A program made the translations under genes and the position numbers. Shown one piece after another: positions 20,204 to 31,032 of a stretch of 59,714 bases of DNA (its first letter is position 1; every line of letters begins with the position of its first letter). The notes beneath the pieces are model-generated. The model was given only the letters and a program-made list of their open reading frames with translations, was not told the DNA's origin and did no database searches. The stretch comes from Paenibacillus agricola (lineage in GTDB: Bacteria > Bacillota > Bacilli > Paenibacillales > NBRC-103111), in assembly GCF_011440305.1 (NCBI RefSeq), contig NZ_JAAOIW010000027.1, positions 1-59,714 on the forward strand, written 5' to 3'.

Positions 20204-20258
20204 CTTGTGCGAATGCCTTCACATGGCGTGGTGAGTTTGTTACAGGAAAGTAAAGATC

Positions 20259-20297
20259 ATGCTTACGTAGATAACTTTCTTAATGAAAGTTAAGTAA
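20259..20297 (+). repeat. Hairpin-motif unit A, upstream of rplJ
   Basis: ATGCTTACGTAG (20259-20270), two free bases AT, stem AACTTTC (20273-20279), loop TTAAT, GAAAGTT (20285-20291), then AAGTAA. It has the same layout as the other five units in the window and lies directly in front of unit B. Confidence 0.8.
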
Positions 20298-20340
20298 ATG
20301 CTTACGAAGAAAGCATCCTTATGGATGCTCTTAGGAGGTG
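20298..20340 (+). repeat. Hairpin-motif unit B, abutting the rplJ ribosome binding site
   Basis: ATGCTTACGAAG (20298-20309), two free bases AA, stem AGCATCC (20312-20318), loop TTAT, GGATGCT (20323-20329), then CTTAGGAGGTG. The 12-base box begins with an ATG in frame with rplJ, but rplJ homologues start at 20346 next to the SD. Confidence 0.85.
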
Positions 20341-20345
20341 CAAAA

Positions 20346-20864
20346 ATGGCAAACACGAAAACAATTGAATTAAAAGCGGAGAAGGTTACCGTAGTAGCTG
20401 ATAAATTAAAAGACAGCTCTTGCACAATCGTAACGGATTACCGTGGATTGAACGTAACTCAAATCACCGAGCTTCGCAGACAATTGCGTGAAGCGGGTAT
20501 TGAATTTCAAGTGTTAAAGAATTCTTTGGCTAGACGTGCAACAGCATCGGCTGATCTTACTGCACTTGATGAATTTTTAACAGGTCCAACTGCAATTGCA
20601 TTCAGTAAAGACGACATCGTTTCCCCAGCCAAAATCTTAACTGATTTTGCTAAGAAAAACGATAAGTTGAGTGTAAAAGCGGGCGTTGTAGAAGGCAAAG
20701 TTGTCGGCTACGACCAAATCAAGGCATTGGCTGACCTTCCTTCAAGAGAAGGCATGCTTTCCATGTTGCTTAGCGTTCTTCAAGCTCCTGTTCGCAACTT
20801 CGCCCTTGCGGTTAAGGCTGTTGCAGAAAAGCAAGAAGGTCCTGCAACGACGCAAGAAGCTTAA
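20346..20864 (+). CDS. rplJ: 50S ribosomal protein L10
   Basis: 172 aa. The N-terminal domain binds 23S rRNA ([20 protein letters not shown]) and the C-terminal helix carries L7/L12 dimers. ATG 20346 was chosen because AGGAGGTG lies 5 bases upstream and homologues start MANxKxIxxKAEKV. The in-frame ATG at 20298 would add 16 residues encoded by the hairpin motif and is unlikely. Controlled by the L10 leader. Confidence 0.96.
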   Translation: MANTKTIELKAEKVTVVADKLKDSSCTIVTDYRGLNVTQITELRRQLREAGIEFQVLKNSLARRATASADLTALDEFLTGPTAIAFSKDDIVSPAKILTDFAKKNDKLSVKAGVVEGKVVGYDQIKALADLPSREGMLSMLLSVLQAPVRNFALAVKAVAEKQEGPATTQEA

Positions 20865-20918
20865 TTACCTAAGATTTGAAATTAAATATTTATAACACAA
20901 ATAACGGAGGTATATACC

Positions 20919-21281
20919 ATGAGTAATGCACAAATTTTGGAAGCCATTAAAGGTATGACGATCTTGGAATTAAACGATCTAGTTAAAGCAATCGAAGAAG
21001 AGTTCGGCGTAACTGCAGCAGCACCAGTAGCTGCTGGCGGCGGCGGAGCTGTTGCTGAAGTAGTGGAACAAACTGAATTTGACGTTATCTTGTTGAGCGC
21101 TGGCGCTTCCAAAATTAACGTTATCAAAGTTGTTCGCGAAATTACAGGTCTTGGCTTGAAAGAAGCTAAAGATGTTGTTGATGGCGCACCAAAACCAATC
21201 AAAGAAAAAGTTGGCAAAGAAGAAGCAGAAGCTGTTAAAGCAAAACTTGAAGCAGCTGGCGCTGGCGTAGAAGTTAAGTAG
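20919..21281 (+). CDS. rplL: 50S ribosomal protein L7/L12
   Basis: 120 aa, acidic. N-terminal dimerisation helices, an Ala/Gly-rich hinge ([15 protein letters not shown], about 34-50) and a C-terminal factor-binding domain ([20 protein letters not shown]). It recruits translational GTPases. SD CGGAGGT is 7 bases before the ATG. A strong terminator follows. Confidence 0.97.
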   Translation: MSNAQILEAIKGMTILELNDLVKAIEEEFGVTAAAPVAAGGGGAVAEVVEQTEFDVILLSAGASKINVIKVVREITGLGLKEAKDVVDGAPKPIKEKVGKEEAEAVKAKLEAAGAGVEVK

Positions 21282-21290
21282 TTTTCGCCT

Positions 21291-21328
21291 AAAAACCCCT
21301 TGAAGTGTAATGCTTCAAGGGGTTTTCT
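21291..21328 (+). terminator. Terminator of rplJ-rplL
   Basis: Perfect 14-bp stem AAAACCCCTTGAAG with CTTCAAGGGGTTTT (21292-21326), short loop TGTAATG, T residues at the end. Some read-through to the downstream genes is possible, but rpoB has its own promoter. Confidence 0.9.
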
Positions 21329-21352
21329 ATTTTCGCATGCGAGGTGAGGTTG

Positions 21353-21949
21353 TTGTCAGAGCATTATTATTCGCAAAAGCCGACAGCGGCACATGATGTA
21401 AACCAAATCAAGGAAACGTTGCGTGGCCGAACGTATACCTTTTTGACGGATGCAGGGGTGTTCTCCAAAAAAGGAGTCGATTATGGCTCCAAGGTGCTCA
21501 TTGAAGCTATGGATATTCCTGAGAACAGCGATGTGCTCGACGTTGGCTGCGGCTATGGGCCCATGGGTCTTGTAGCGGCAAGCCTGGCGGTAAAAGGCAA
21601 AGTGACTATGGTAGATATTAATGAAAGAGCCCTGGAACTTACCCGATTAAATGCGGAGTCTAATCATATATCCAATGTCGAAATTAGGCAAAGTAACATG
21701 TTGGATACGGTGATCGACCTCACTTTTGATAGGGTAATTACGAATCCTCCTATTCGTGCGGGCAAAGAGACCGTCCACCGAATTTTTGAGCAATCGTATC
21801 AGGTGCTTTGCCCTGGTGGTAGCCTCTGGATTGTGATTCAAAAAAAGCAAGGAGCGCCCTCGGCTTTTGCTAAGCTAGAAAGCCTGTTTAGCCAGGTGAG
21901 TGAGGTAGGCAAGGATAAAGGTTATCGAATTATTAAGGCACAAAAATAA
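21353..21949 (+). CDS. ybxB: RsmC-like class I methyltransferase (YbxB family)
   Basis: 198 aa from TTG 21353, which gives the family start MSEHYYS and lies 6 bases after AGGTG. SAM-binding motif I is LDVGCGYGPMGL, motif II VDINERALEL, and the catalytic NPP motif is TNPPIRAGKETVH. Proteins with this pattern methylate guanine N2 in rRNA (RsmC and RsmG-like roles), but the exact target in Firmicutes is not settled. It sits between rplL and rpoB, as in Bacillus. Confidence 0.9.
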   Translation: MSEHYYSQKPTAAHDVNQIKETLRGRTYTFLTDAGVFSKKGVDYGSKVLIEAMDIPENSDVLDVGCGYGPMGLVAASLAVKGKVTMVDINERALELTRLNAESNHISNVEIRQSNMLDTVIDLTFDRVITNPPIRAGKETVHRIFEQSYQVLCPGGSLWIVIQKKQGAPSAFAKLESLFSQVSEVGKDKGYRIIKAQK

Positions 21950-21977
21950 ATTTGGGGTAAAATCGAATTATGTTGAC

Positions 21978-22007
21978 TTGACTTTTATGATGTGTTACTA
22001 TTATAAA
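21978..22007 (+). promoter_or_regulatory. Promoter of rpoB-rpoC
   Basis: TTGACT (21978-21983), with an overlapping second TTGACT at 21973, 18-base spacer and TATAAA (22002-22007). The 336-base gap before rpoB also holds a TATAAT at 22101-22106 with a poor -35, and a leader with a CTTCT/AGAAG hairpin near 22186. No known riboswitch is recognised there. Confidence 0.6.
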
Positions 22008-22285
22008 ATGTCAGCATTAAATGCAGTATCTTTGTCTTTAGTTCACTAAAATGTCAAGACTTTTTTTCTGGGTTCGTGCATAGAATTCATACATGATACG
22101 TATAATGTGTAACTTTTAAGTGCACGATACCAAGTGTTGGGAAAATGTTGGTTATTGTTAGCAGTTGAATTACATGCATGGAAAGCTTCTGTAAGAAGTG
22201 ACACTTCGGGCAGTATTTACTCGAGAAGGCTTCAGGAGAGGCTTTTATTTTGTTCTATTGAGTAGACATAAGGGGTGAATCAAAC

Positions 22286-25200
22286 TTGGCGGGTCATCTT
22301 ATTCAACTAGGTCGACGCAAACGCAGGTCATACGCTCGGATTCATGAGGTTTTGGATGTTCCTAACCTGATTGAAATCCAACAAAAATCATATGATTGGT
22401 TTTTGGAAGAAGGATTGCGTGAAATGTTTCAGGATATTTCCCCCATTCAGGATTTTACTGGAAATTTAATACTGGAGTTTATTGATTATAACTTAGGAGA
22501 GCCTAAGTATTCGGTCGATGAATCCAAGGAACGTGACGTCACTTTTGCAGCTCCACTCCGTGTGAAGGTGCGATTGATCAATAAGGAAACTGGAGAAGTT
22601 AAAGAGCAGGAAGTATTTATGGGTGACTTCCCTTTAATGACAGAGACCGGTACATTTATTATCAATGGTGCAGAACGGGTTATCGTCAGTCAGTTGGTTC
22701 GTTCACCAAGTGTTTACTTCAGCACCAAGGTAGACAAAAATGGTAAAAAAACGTATACAGCTACTGTTATCCCAAATCGCGGCGCGTGGTTGGAATTAGA
22801 AACAGATGCGAAAGATATTATATATGTAAGAATCGATAGAACTCGGAAAATTCCAGTAACTGTTTTGCTGCGTGCATTGGGCTTTGGCACGGATGCTGAG
22901 ATACTGGAGCTATTAGGCGACGATGAATATTTGCGTAATACGCTAGACAAAGATAACACGGATTCGACGGACAAAGCCTTGATTGAGATTTATGAGCGCT
23001 TACGTCCAGGCGAGCCGCCTACACTGGATAATGCAAGAAGCTTGCTGGTAGCACGGTTCTTCGATCCAAAACGCTATGATTTAGCAAATGTAGGACGGTA
23101 CAAAATTAATAAAAAGCTCCATATCAAAAATCGTCTATTCAATCAACGCCTAGCTGAAACCTTAGCAGATCCAGAAACTGGAGAAATTATTGCTGAAGCC
23201 GGACAATTATTGGATCGTAGGCTTTTGGATGAGGTTTTGCCTTTCCTAGAGAAAAATGTTGGCTATAAGGATTATACTGCTTCTAACGGTATTGCAGATA
23301 TGGAACGTATTCCTCTTCAATGTATCCATGTGTATTCTCCCGATGAAGATGGCAAGATAGTCAAAGTTATTGCCAACGGAAAGATTGATAAATCGATCAA
23401 AAATATTATGCCTGCCGATATTATTGCGTCGATTAATTATTTTATTGATCTTTTACATGGTATTGGTAGCACAGATGATATCGATCACTTGGGCAATCGG
23501 AGATTGCGCTCGGTCGGTGAATTGCTGCAAAATCAATTCCGGATCGGATTGTCTCGGATGGAGCGTGTTGTCCGCGAGCGGATGTCCATTCAAGATGCTA
23601 ATGTAATTACTCCACAGGCATTAATTAATATACGTCCTGTTATTGCTTCTATAAAAGAGTTCTTCGGAAGCTCCCAGCTGTCACAATTTATGGATCAAAC
23701 CAATCCTTTGGCTGAGTTGACCCATAAACGTCGTTTGTCTGCACTAGGACCCGGCGGTTTGACTAGGGAACGTGCAGGATTTGAGGTTCGTGACGTACAT
23801 CACTCTCACTATGGCCGGATGTGCCCTATTGAGACACCGGAAGGACCGAATATCGGGCTGATCAATTCCTTGTCCTCTTTTGCTAGAATCAATGAATATG
23901 GCTTCATAGAAGCGCCCTATCGTTGGGTGGATCCGAAGAGCGGTATTGTTACTGAGCAAATCGCTTATTTGACAGCAGATGAAGAAGATAACTATGTGGT
24001 TGCGCAAGCAAACTCGGAATTGACGGAAGATGGCCATTTGAAAAATGATACGGTTATTGTTCGTTTTAAAGATGATAACTTGATTCTTTCAAAAGATCGC
24101 GTTGACTATATGGATGTATCGCCAAAGCAGGTAGTTTCAGTAGCTACAGCATTAATTCCTTTCCTGGAAAACGATGACTCGAACCGTGCACTAATGGGCT
24201 CGAACATGCAACGCCAGGCGGTACCTTTATTAATACCCCAATCACCTTTGGTTGGAACAGGTATGGAACATAAAGCGGCGAAGGATTCCGGTGTATGTAT
24301 TGTATCCAAAATTGATGGTGTTGTAGAACGTGTTTCGGCTAACGAAATATGGGTGCGCCGCCAAGCAATGGTAGATGGCAAGCTGGTCAACGGAGACTTG
24401 GTCAAACATAAATTGCATAAATTTATGCGTTCTAATCAAGGAACATGTATCAATCAACGTCCGATCTGCTTTAAAGGTGAACAGGTTCGTGTCGGCGATA
24501 TTCTGGCTGACGGTCCTTCTACAGAAATGGGAGAGTTGGCCTTAGGACGGAACGTAGTCGTAGCTTTCATGACTTGGGAAGGCTACAACTATGAGGATGC
24601 GATCCTTCTAAGCGAGAAATTGGTGAAAGAAGATGTTTACACCTCCATCCATATCGAGGAGTACGAATCAGAAGCCCGGGATACGAAGCTTGGACCTGAA
24701 GAAATTACTCGTGATATTCCTAACGTAGGTGAAGATGCTCTGAAGAACTTGGACGAGCGCGGTATTATTCGTGTTGGAGCTGAGATTGGTGCAGGTGATA
24801 TTCTAGTAGGTAAAGTAACGCCTAAGGGTGTAACGGAGCTTACGGCAGAAGAACGCTTGTTGCATGCCATTTTTGGTGAAAAAGCCCGTGAGGTTCGTGA
24901 TACTTCGCTTCGTGTGCCGCATGGTACCGATGGTATCGTTGTAGATGTTAAAGTGTTCACCCGTGAGAACGGTGATGAATTGCCTCCAGGCGTCAACCAA
25001 CTGGTTCGTGTCTATATCGCGCAAAAACGGAAAATTTCCGAAGGCGACAAAATGGCTGGACGCCACGGTAATAAGGGTGTTATCGCACGTATTTTACCCG
25101 AAGAAGATATGCCGTTTATGCCGGACGGTACACCAGTGCAAGTCGTGCTGAACCCGCTAGGCGTTCCTTCCCGGATGAATATCGGTCAAGTGCTGGAAGT

Positions 25201-25822
25201 CCATTTAGGAATGGCTGCCAAGTATCTAGGTATCCATACCGCAACACCGGTATTTGATGGAGCGCACGAGTATGATGTGTTCGATACGATGGTTGAAGCA
25301 GGCATGCAGCGTAATGGTAAAACCATCTTGTATGATGGTCGTACGGGTGATCCTTTTGAGCGTGAGGTTACAGTTGGCGTGATGTATATGATCAAGCTGG
25401 CACATATGGTGGATGATAAGATCCATGCCCGTTCTACAGGTCCTTACTCTCTAGTTACCCAACAGCCATTGGGTGGTAAAGCCCAATTTGGTGGACAACG
25501 TTTCGGAGAGATGGAAGTATGGGCGTTGGAAGCCTATGGTGCTGCTTATACACTACAGGAAATTCTGACCGTGAAATCCGATGATGTGGTCGGACGTGTA
25601 AAAACCTATGAATCGATCGTTAAAGGCGAGAATGTTCCTGAGCCGGGCGTTCCAGAATCCTTTAAGGTTTTGATTAAAGAGCTGCAAAGCTTAGGTATGG
25701 ACGTCAAGATTCTCTCTGGTGATGAGAAAGAGATCGAAATGAAGGAAACGGACGATGATGATGAGGTTTCAAGCGACAAGCTTAATCTCAATCTGGAAGG
25801 CACAGAGATGGGTGTAGAATAA
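22286..25822 (+). CDS. rpoB: RNA polymerase beta subunit
   Basis: 1178 aa, usual Firmicute length without large insertions. The rifampicin-binding region near residues 460-500 ([20 protein letters not shown] then [10 protein letters not shown]) reads as wild type. Conserved EGPNIGLI and the C-terminal clamp segment [20 protein letters not shown] are present. Start is TTG 22286 after AGGGGTGA, giving the normal MAGHL N terminus. The C-terminal tail is acidic (ETDDDDEV). Confidence 0.98.
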   Translation: MAGHLIQLGRRKRRSYARIHEVLDVPNLIEIQQKSYDWFLEEGLREMFQDISPIQDFTGNLILEFIDYNLGEPKYSVDESKERDVTFAAPLRVKVRLINKETGEVKEQEVFMGDFPLMTETGTFIINGAERVIVSQLVRSPSVYFSTKVDKNGKKTYTATVIPNRGAWLELETDAKDIIYVRIDRTRKIPVTVLLRALGFGTDAEILELLGDDEYLRNTLDKDNTDSTDKALIEIYERLRPGEPPTLDNARSLLVARFFDPKRYDLANVGRYKINKKLHIKNRLFNQRLAETLADPETGEIIAEAGQLLDRRLLDEVLPFLEKNVGYKDYTASNGIADMERIPLQCIHVYSPDEDGKIVKVIANGKIDKSIKNIMPADIIASINYFIDLLHGIGSTDDIDHLGNRRLRSVGELLQNQFRIGLSRMERVVRERMSIQDANVITPQALINIRPVIASIKEFFGSSQLSQFMDQTNPLAELTHKRRLSALGPGGLTRERAGFEVRDVHHSHYGRMCPIETPEGPNIGLINSLSSFARINEYGFIEAPYRWVDPKSGIVTEQIAYLTADEEDNYVVAQANSELTEDGHLKNDTVIVRFKDDNLILSKDRVDYMDVSPKQVVSVATALIPFLENDDSNRALMGSNMQRQAVPLLIPQSPLVGTGMEHKAAKDSGVCIVSKIDGVVERVSANEIWVRRQAMVDGKLVNGDLVKHKLHKFMRSNQGTCINQRPICFKGEQVRVGDILADGPSTEMGELALGRNVVVAFMTWEGYNYEDAILLSEKLVKEDVYTSIHIEEYESEARDTKLGPEEITRDIPNVGEDALKNLDERGIIRVGAEIGAGDILVGKVTPKGVTELTAEERLLHAIFGEKAREVRDTSLRVPHGTDGIVVDVKVFTRENGDELPPGVNQLVRVYIAQKRKISEGDKMAGRHGNKGVIARILPEEDMPFMPDGTPVQVVLNPLGVPSRMNIGQVLEVHLGMAAKYLGIHTATPVFDGAHEYDVFDTMVEAGMQRNGKTILYDGRTGDPFEREVTVGVMYMIKLAHMVDDKIHARSTGPYSLVTQQPLGGKAQFGGQRFGEMEVWALEAYGAAYTLQEILTVKSDDVVGRVKTYESIVKGENVPEPGVPESFKVLIKELQSLGMDVKILSGDEKEIEMKETDDDDEVSSDKLNLNLEGTEMGVE

Positions 25823-25898
25823 CTCAGTTTCCCGTCGTATATTAGGGTCTATGCTGACGCTTTAGGTTTGTCCCATAAAACATAAGGAGGGTGGCTCC

Positions 25899-28800
25899 TT
25901 GATGGACGTTAACAACTTCGAATTTATGAAAATAGGTTTAGCTTCTCCTGAAAAAATCCGTTCGTGGTCTCGCGGGGAAGTGAAAAAGCCGGAAACTATC
26001 AATTACAGAACCCTTAAGCCCGAAAAAGAAGGTTTGTTTTGTGAGAAGATTTTCGGACCAACCAAAGACTGGGAATGCCATTGTGGTAAATACAAACGTG
26101 TCCGTTATAAGGGTGTCGTTTGTGATCGCTGTGGAGTAGAAGTAACCCGCCAGAAAGTCCGCCGTGAACGGATGGGACATATCGAGTTAGCCGCTCCGGT
26201 ATCCCACATCTGGTATTTTAAAGGAATTCCAAGCCGTATGGGTTTAGCGTTGGATATGTCTCCTCGTTCCCTAGAAGAGATTATCTATTTTGCATCCTAT
26301 GTCGTGACGGATCCTGGAGATACACCGCTTGAGAAAAAACAACTCCTTTCCGAAAAGGAATACCGCAGTTACCGTGAGAAATATGGCTATGCGTTCCAAG
26401 CAGGAATGGGTGCTGAAGCTGTAAAAAAACTGCTGCAAGATATTGAAATCGAACGTGAAGTGGAGATGCTGAAGGAAGAGCTGAAGACCGCTCAGGGACA
26501 GCGCCGCAACCGTGCGATCAAACGTCTTGAAGTTATGGAAGCTTTCCGTAATTCGAAAAACATGCCGGGATGGATGGTTCTTGATGTCCTTCCTGTTATT
26601 CCTCCTGAGCTTCGTCCTATGGTTCAATTGGATGGCGGACGTTTTGCAACATCCGATTTGAATGACTTGTACCGCCGTGTAATTAACCGGAACAACCGCT
26701 TGAAAAGGCTGTTGGATTTGGGTGCACCGGATATTATCGTACAAAATGAAAAACGGATGCTTCAGGAAGCTGTCGATGCCTTAATCGATAATGGTCGTCG
26801 TGGCCGTCCAGTAACGGGTCCGGGTAACCGTCCTTTGAAATCCCTAAGCCATATGCTAAAAGGGAAACAGGGTCGTTTTCGCCAGAATCTATTGGGTAAA
26901 CGTGTCGATTATTCCGGTCGTTCCGTTATCGTCGTAGGTCCTAGCTTGAAAATGTATCAATGTGGACTTCCTAAAGAAATGGCTTTGGAGCTATTCAAAC
27001 CTTTCGTTATGAAAGAATTGGTGAATAAAGGTCTTGCCCATAATATCAAGAGCGCTAAACGTAAGGTAGAACGTGTGAGCCCTGAGGTATGGGACGTATT
27101 GGAGGAAGTCATCCGGGAACATCCGGTGCTCTTAAACCGTGCGCCTACGCTTCATAGACTAGGTATTCAAGCGTTTGAGCCCATCTTGGTTGAAGGACGT
27201 GCAATTAAGCTACATCCATTAGTATGTACGGCTTATAATGCCGACTTTGATGGTGACCAAATGGCTGTTCACGTTCCTTTATCAGCGGAAGCCCAAGCGG
27301 AAGCTCGTTTGCTAATGTTAGCTTCAGGTAACATCTTGAATCCTAAGGATGGCAAACCGGTAGTTACGCCGTCGCAGGATATGATCTTGGGTAGCTTTTA
27401 TTTAACAACGGATAATAAAGAAGCTCTAGGAGCGTTGACTATTGTTCGTACTGTGCATGAAGCAGTCTCGATGTACCAACGTGGTGCCGCAGCCTTGCAT
27501 GCACGGATTGCGATTCCAGCTAAAGCGTTGAATAAAACAAGCTTTACACCTGAGCAGCAAGAAGCGATTTTGATCACTACGGTTGGTAAAGTGATCTTCA
27601 ATGAAATCTATCCAGCGGACTTCCCTTATATTAACGAGCCGACAAAAGCGAATTTACTGAACGGTACATCCGATCAATATTTCGTTTTTGAAAAGGGCGC
27701 TAATATTCGAGAAATTATGCAGGAACTTCCTGAAGCTAAGGCTGTAGGTAAAGAATATTTAGGTTCTATAATTGCGGAATGCTTCCGTAAATACCATACT
27801 ACGTTAACCTCCATTATTTTGGATCGCATTAAAGAGCTTGGCTTTACTTATTCAACGAAATCGGGGATTACCATCGCTGTTGCGGATGTAACCGTTCCGT
27901 TGGAGAAAGAAGCTATTTTGAAGGAATGCGATGATAAAGTAACGATGGTAACGAACCAATACCGCCGCGGCTTAATAACCGATGAAGAGCGTTATGATCG
28001 TGTTATTACGATTTGGAGTAAGGCGAAGGACGAAATCACAGATATCTTGATGAAATCCCTCGACAAATACAATTCCATCAATATGATGGTTGAATCCAAA
28101 GCGCGTGGTAACAAATCGCAAATTACACAGCTTGGCGGTATGCGTGGTTTGATGGCTAATCCATCGGGTAGAATTATTGAGTTACCAATCAAATCCAACT
28201 TCCGTGAAGGCTTAACCGTACTAGAATACTTTATTTCTACGCATGGTGCTCGGAAAGGTTTGGCCGATACGGCACTTCGTACTGCTGACTCCGGCTACTT
28301 GACGCGTCGTCTTGTCGATGTAGCGCAGGACGTTATTGTCAGAGAAGACGATTGTGGTACGGATAAGGGCTTTACCGTTAGCAAAATCCAAGATGGCAAA
28401 GAAGTCATTGAGGATCTGTATGACCGTATCGAAGGACGTTACGCTTTTGAAGTGATTCGTGACCCGAAAACAAGCGAAATCATTGTTGGGCGTAATGAAC
28501 TCATCGAATCGAATATTGCGGATAAAATTATTGCTGCCGGTATTGAAAAGCTGCAGATTCGTTCTGTACTTAGCTGCCGTTCGCACCACGGCGTATGCAA
28601 AAAATGCTATGGGCGTAACTTGGCAACAGGACAGTTTGTAGAGATCGGTGAAGCCGTGGGTATTATCGCAGCACAATCCATTGGTGAGCCAGGAACACAG
28701 CTTACTATGCGTACGTTCCATACGGGTGGTGTTGCCGGCGATGATATTACACAAGGTTTGCCACGTATCCAGGAATTGTTTGAAGCCAGAAACCCTAAAG

Positions 28801-29522
28801 GCCAAGCTATTATTTCCGAGATCGATGGTGTCGTTAAAGAAATTCGCGAAGCCAAAGACCGTCGTGAAATTGAAGTATTGGGCGAGGCTGAATCTAAGAC
28901 CTATGCCGTTCCTTATGGCTCACGTATACGTGTTTCGCTTAACCAACAGGTTGAGGCCGGCGATGAATTGACAGAAGGATCGATTGACCCTAAAGAAATG
29001 CTGCGTATTAAAGGTATTCGTGGGGTACAAAACTACATCCTTCAAGAAGTTCAACGTGTATACCGTAACCAAGGGGTAGAAATTAACGATAAACATATCG
29101 AGGTTATGGTTCGCCAAATGCTTCGTAAAATACGTATCGTTGATGCGGGGAATACAACATTGCTTCCAGGTTCATTCGTCGATATCCATGAGTATGAAGA
29201 AGCCAACAAAGTGGCTTTGTTCTCAGGACAAGAGCCTGCTGTTGCCAAACCAGTTCTTCTCGGTATCACTAAAGCATCACTTGAGACGGATTCATTCCTA
29301 TCGGCAGCATCCTTCCAAGAAACGACCCGTGTATTGACGGATGCCGCAATTAAAGGCAAAGTCGATAAATTGCTCGGATTGAAGGAGAATGTTATTATCG
29401 GTAAGCTGATTCCTGCGGGAACAGGTATGCACAGATATCGTGACATCCGGATAACTACTCCGAATGACGCGGATCAAGGTGATAACAAATCTTTGGAGTT
29501 GGAAGTAGTAGCTGTTGATTAA
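25899..29522 (+). CDS. rpoC: RNA polymerase beta' subunit
   Basis: 1207 aa. The N-terminal zinc finger has CHCG and CDRCG (about 60-79), the catalytic NADFDGD lies near 448-454, and a second zinc site is [14 protein letters not shown] 25899 is 8 bases after AAGGAGG; ATG 25902 is directly next and equally possible (spacing 11). The N terminus [14 protein letters not shown] matches relatives. It follows rpoB by 76 bases. Confidence 0.98.
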   Translation: MMDVNNFEFMKIGLASPEKIRSWSRGEVKKPETINYRTLKPEKEGLFCEKIFGPTKDWECHCGKYKRVRYKGVVCDRCGVEVTRQKVRRERMGHIELAAPVSHIWYFKGIPSRMGLALDMSPRSLEEIIYFASYVVTDPGDTPLEKKQLLSEKEYRSYREKYGYAFQAGMGAEAVKKLLQDIEIEREVEMLKEELKTAQGQRRNRAIKRLEVMEAFRNSKNMPGWMVLDVLPVIPPELRPMVQLDGGRFATSDLNDLYRRVINRNNRLKRLLDLGAPDIIVQNEKRMLQEAVDALIDNGRRGRPVTGPGNRPLKSLSHMLKGKQGRFRQNLLGKRVDYSGRSVIVVGPSLKMYQCGLPKEMALELFKPFVMKELVNKGLAHNIKSAKRKVERVSPEVWDVLEEVIREHPVLLNRAPTLHRLGIQAFEPILVEGRAIKLHPLVCTAYNADFDGDQMAVHVPLSAEAQAEARLLMLASGNILNPKDGKPVVTPSQDMILGSFYLTTDNKEALGALTIVRTVHEAVSMYQRGAAALHARIAIPAKALNKTSFTPEQQEAILITTVGKVIFNEIYPADFPYINEPTKANLLNGTSDQYFVFEKGANIREIMQELPEAKAVGKEYLGSIIAECFRKYHTTLTSIILDRIKELGFTYSTKSGITIAVADVTVPLEKEAILKECDDKVTMVTNQYRRGLITDEERYDRVITIWSKAKDEITDILMKSLDKYNSINMMVESKARGNKSQITQLGGMRGLMANPSGRIIELPIKSNFREGLTVLEYFISTHGARKGLADTALRTADSGYLTRRLVDVAQDVIVREDDCGTDKGFTVSKIQDGKEVIEDLYDRIEGRYAFEVIRDPKTSEIIVGRNELIESNIADKIIAAGIEKLQIRSVLSCRSHHGVCKKCYGRNLATGQFVEIGEAVGIIAAQSIGEPGTQLTMRTFHTGGVAGDDITQGLPRIQELFEARNPKGQAIISEIDGVVKEIREAKDRREIEVLGEAESKTYAVPYGSRIRVSLNQQVEAGDELTEGSIDPKEMLRIKGIRGVQNYILQEVQRVYRNQGVEINDKHIEVMVRQMLRKIRIVDAGNTTLLPGSFVDIHEYEEANKVALFSGQEPAVAKPVLLGITKASLETDSFLSAASFQETTRVLTDAAIKGKVDKLLGLKENVIIGKLIPAGTGMHRYRDIRITTPNDADQGDNKSLELEVVAVD

Positions 29523-29541
29523 TAGAGATTGAAGGCTATAT

Positions 29542-29597
29542 ACTTGCCTTTACAAAGGTTTTACATGAAATTCTTTGTAGGGGCAAGTAATTTTCTT
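29542..29597 (+). terminator. Long hairpin after rpoC, probable terminator
   Basis: ACTTGCCTTTACAAAG (29542-29557) pairs along its full 16 bases with CTTTGTAGGGGCAAGT (29573-29588), two pairs being G-U. The loop has 15 bases and AATTTT follows. The T run is short, so termination may be partial. Confidence 0.7.
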
Positions 29598-29625
29598 GAC
29601 AATGGTACTTTCATAGTGCTATTAT
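29596..29625 (+). promoter_or_regulatory. Promoter of the ybxF-rpsL-rpsG-fusA-tuf operon
   Basis: Perfect TTGACA (29596-29601), 18-base spacer, TATTAT (29620-29625), directly after the rpoC hairpin. Confidence 0.7.
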
Positions 29626-29679
29626 ATCGAAGTGTGCCATTTTGCGACGTGTTTCCTTGAGCTTTGGAGGATATTTTTT

Positions 29680-29931
29680 ATGTCTTATGAAAAAGTAAAA
29701 CAGGCTGCAAACATAAGTATTGGCATAAAGCAAACAACAAGAATGGTGGAATTAGGCAAGTCCTCCGAAGTTTTTGTTGCTAAAGATGCAGATCCGCGAA
29801 TAACGATAAAGATGGTTACCCTTTGCAAAAAGGTAGGGGTGCCAGTAACCTACGTCGATTCCTTGAAGTTGTTAGGTAAAGCGTGCGGTATTGATGTTGG
29901 AGCTGCGGTAGCAGCTATAGTGAATGAATAA
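29680..29931 (+). CDS. ybxF: L7Ae-family RNA-binding protein (YbxF type)
   Basis: 83 aa, a single L7Ae/L30e/S12e/Gadd45 fold, which in archaea and eukaryotes binds kink-turn RNA. Conserved pieces: GIKQTTRMVELGKSSEVFVA and VTYVDSLKLLGKACGIDVG. ATG 29680 follows TGGAGGA by 6-8 bases; longer upstream readings lack an SD. In Bacillus the homologue lies in the same place before rpsL and binds K-turns in vitro. The cellular role is not settled. Confidence 0.92.
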   Translation: MSYEKVKQAANISIGIKQTTRMVELGKSSEVFVAKDADPRITIKMVTLCKKVGVPVTYVDSLKLLGKACGIDVGAAVAAIVNE

Positions 29932-30056
29932 GCAAGATCCGTTTTTGTCCAATAAACAGAAATGTTCGCGGCAAAAGCTTTTCGTTTGTTCATTTATGAT
30001 TCGCCTGGATCTGTGGGCTTGAAAGTAAATTAATAGTAGTGGAAGGAGGTAGCAAA

Positions 30057-30479
30057 ATGCCAACAATTAACCAGCTAGTTCGTAAAGGACGCCAGGCCAA
30101 AGTGGAGAAATCCAAATCACCTGCGCTTCAAAGAGGATTTAATGCTTTGAAAAGAGAAGCAACTGACATCAGCGCTCCTCAAAAGCGTGGAGTATGTACG
30201 CGTGTTGGAACCATGACACCAAAGAAACCTAACTCAGCACTTCGTAAATATGCACGTGTTCGTTTGACTAACCGTGTAGAAGTTACTGCGTATATCCCAG
30301 GTATCGGACACAATCTGCAAGAGCATAGTGTGGTATTGATTCGTGGAGGTAGAATTAAAGATCTTCCAGGAGTTCGTTATCATATCGTGCGCGGCGCATT
30401 GGATACATCCGGTGTAAACAACCGTAAGCAAGCTCGTTCCAAATATGGTACTAAACGCCCGAAAGCAGCTAAAAAGTAA
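30057..30479 (+). CDS. rpsL: 30S ribosomal protein S12
   Basis: 140 aa. The decoding-site loop [11 protein letters not shown] is intact, with lysines at the streptomycin-resistance positions unchanged, as is [23 protein letters not shown] 30057 lies 7 bases after GGAAGGAGGT. S12 monitors codon-anticodon pairing. First ribosomal gene of the str operon. Confidence 0.97.
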   Translation: MPTINQLVRKGRQAKVEKSKSPALQRGFNALKREATDISAPQKRGVCTRVGTMTPKKPNSALRKYARVRLTNRVEVTAYIPGIGHNLQEHSVVLIRGGRIKDLPGVRYHIVRGALDTSGVNNRKQARSKYGTKRPKAAKK

Positions 30480-30524
30480 TTATGAATAAAAATAAGAATG
30501 AGTTTTTTAGAAAGGGGGATAACT

Positions 30525-30995
30525 ATGCCTCGTAAAGGTCCAGTTACTCGCAGAGACGTATTACCAGATCCTATTTATAGCAGCAAACTTGTTACTCGTC
30601 TAATCAATCGCATTATGCTCGATGGCAAAAGAGGTGTTGCTCAGACCATTTTGTACAATGCATTCAAAATGATTCAAGAACGTACAGGCAAAGAGCCAAT
30701 GGAAGTTTTTGAACAAGCCATTAAAAATATTATGCCTGTTCTTGAGGTTAAAGCTCGCCGTGTAGGCGGAGCGAACTATCAAGTGCCGATCGAAGTTAGA
30801 CCTGATCGTCGTACGACATTAGGACTTCGTTGGTTGGTTAATTATTCTCGCCTTCGTGGTGAGAAGACTATGGAAGAAAGACTAGCTCAAGAAATTATTG
30901 ATGCTAGCAACAATACAGGATCTTCCGTTAAGAAACGTGAAGATACTCACAAAATGGCTGAAGCTAATAAAGCATTTGCACATTACCGCTGGTAG
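30525..30995 (+). CDS. rpsG: 30S ribosomal protein S7
   Basis: 156 aa. Begins [16 protein letters not shown] and has [11 protein letters not shown] and the basic C terminus [15 protein letters not shown]. It nucleates assembly of the 30S head near the E site. ATG 30525 follows AAAGGGGG by 7 bases; an upstream in-frame ATG lacks an SD. S7 is the usual repressor of str-type operons in E. coli, but no site was identified here. Confidence 0.97.
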   Translation: MPRKGPVTRRDVLPDPIYSSKLVTRLINRIMLDGKRGVAQTILYNAFKMIQERTGKEPMEVFEQAIKNIMPVLEVKARRVGGANYQVPIEVRPDRRTTLGLRWLVNYSRLRGEKTMEERLAQEIIDASNNTGSSVKKREDTHKMAEANKAFAHYRW

Positions 30996-31032
30996 AATTT
31001 AAATTCCGTATAATTTGAAAGGAGACATCCTG

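Noticed and set aside
20298-20345. An N-terminal extension of L10 starting in the hairpin unit
   Set aside because: The extension is encoded by the hairpin motif and SD; homologues start at 20346 with ideal SD spacing.
28221-28805. A 194-codon minus-strand frame inside rpoC
   Set aside because: Antisense shadow of the highly conserved rpoC.
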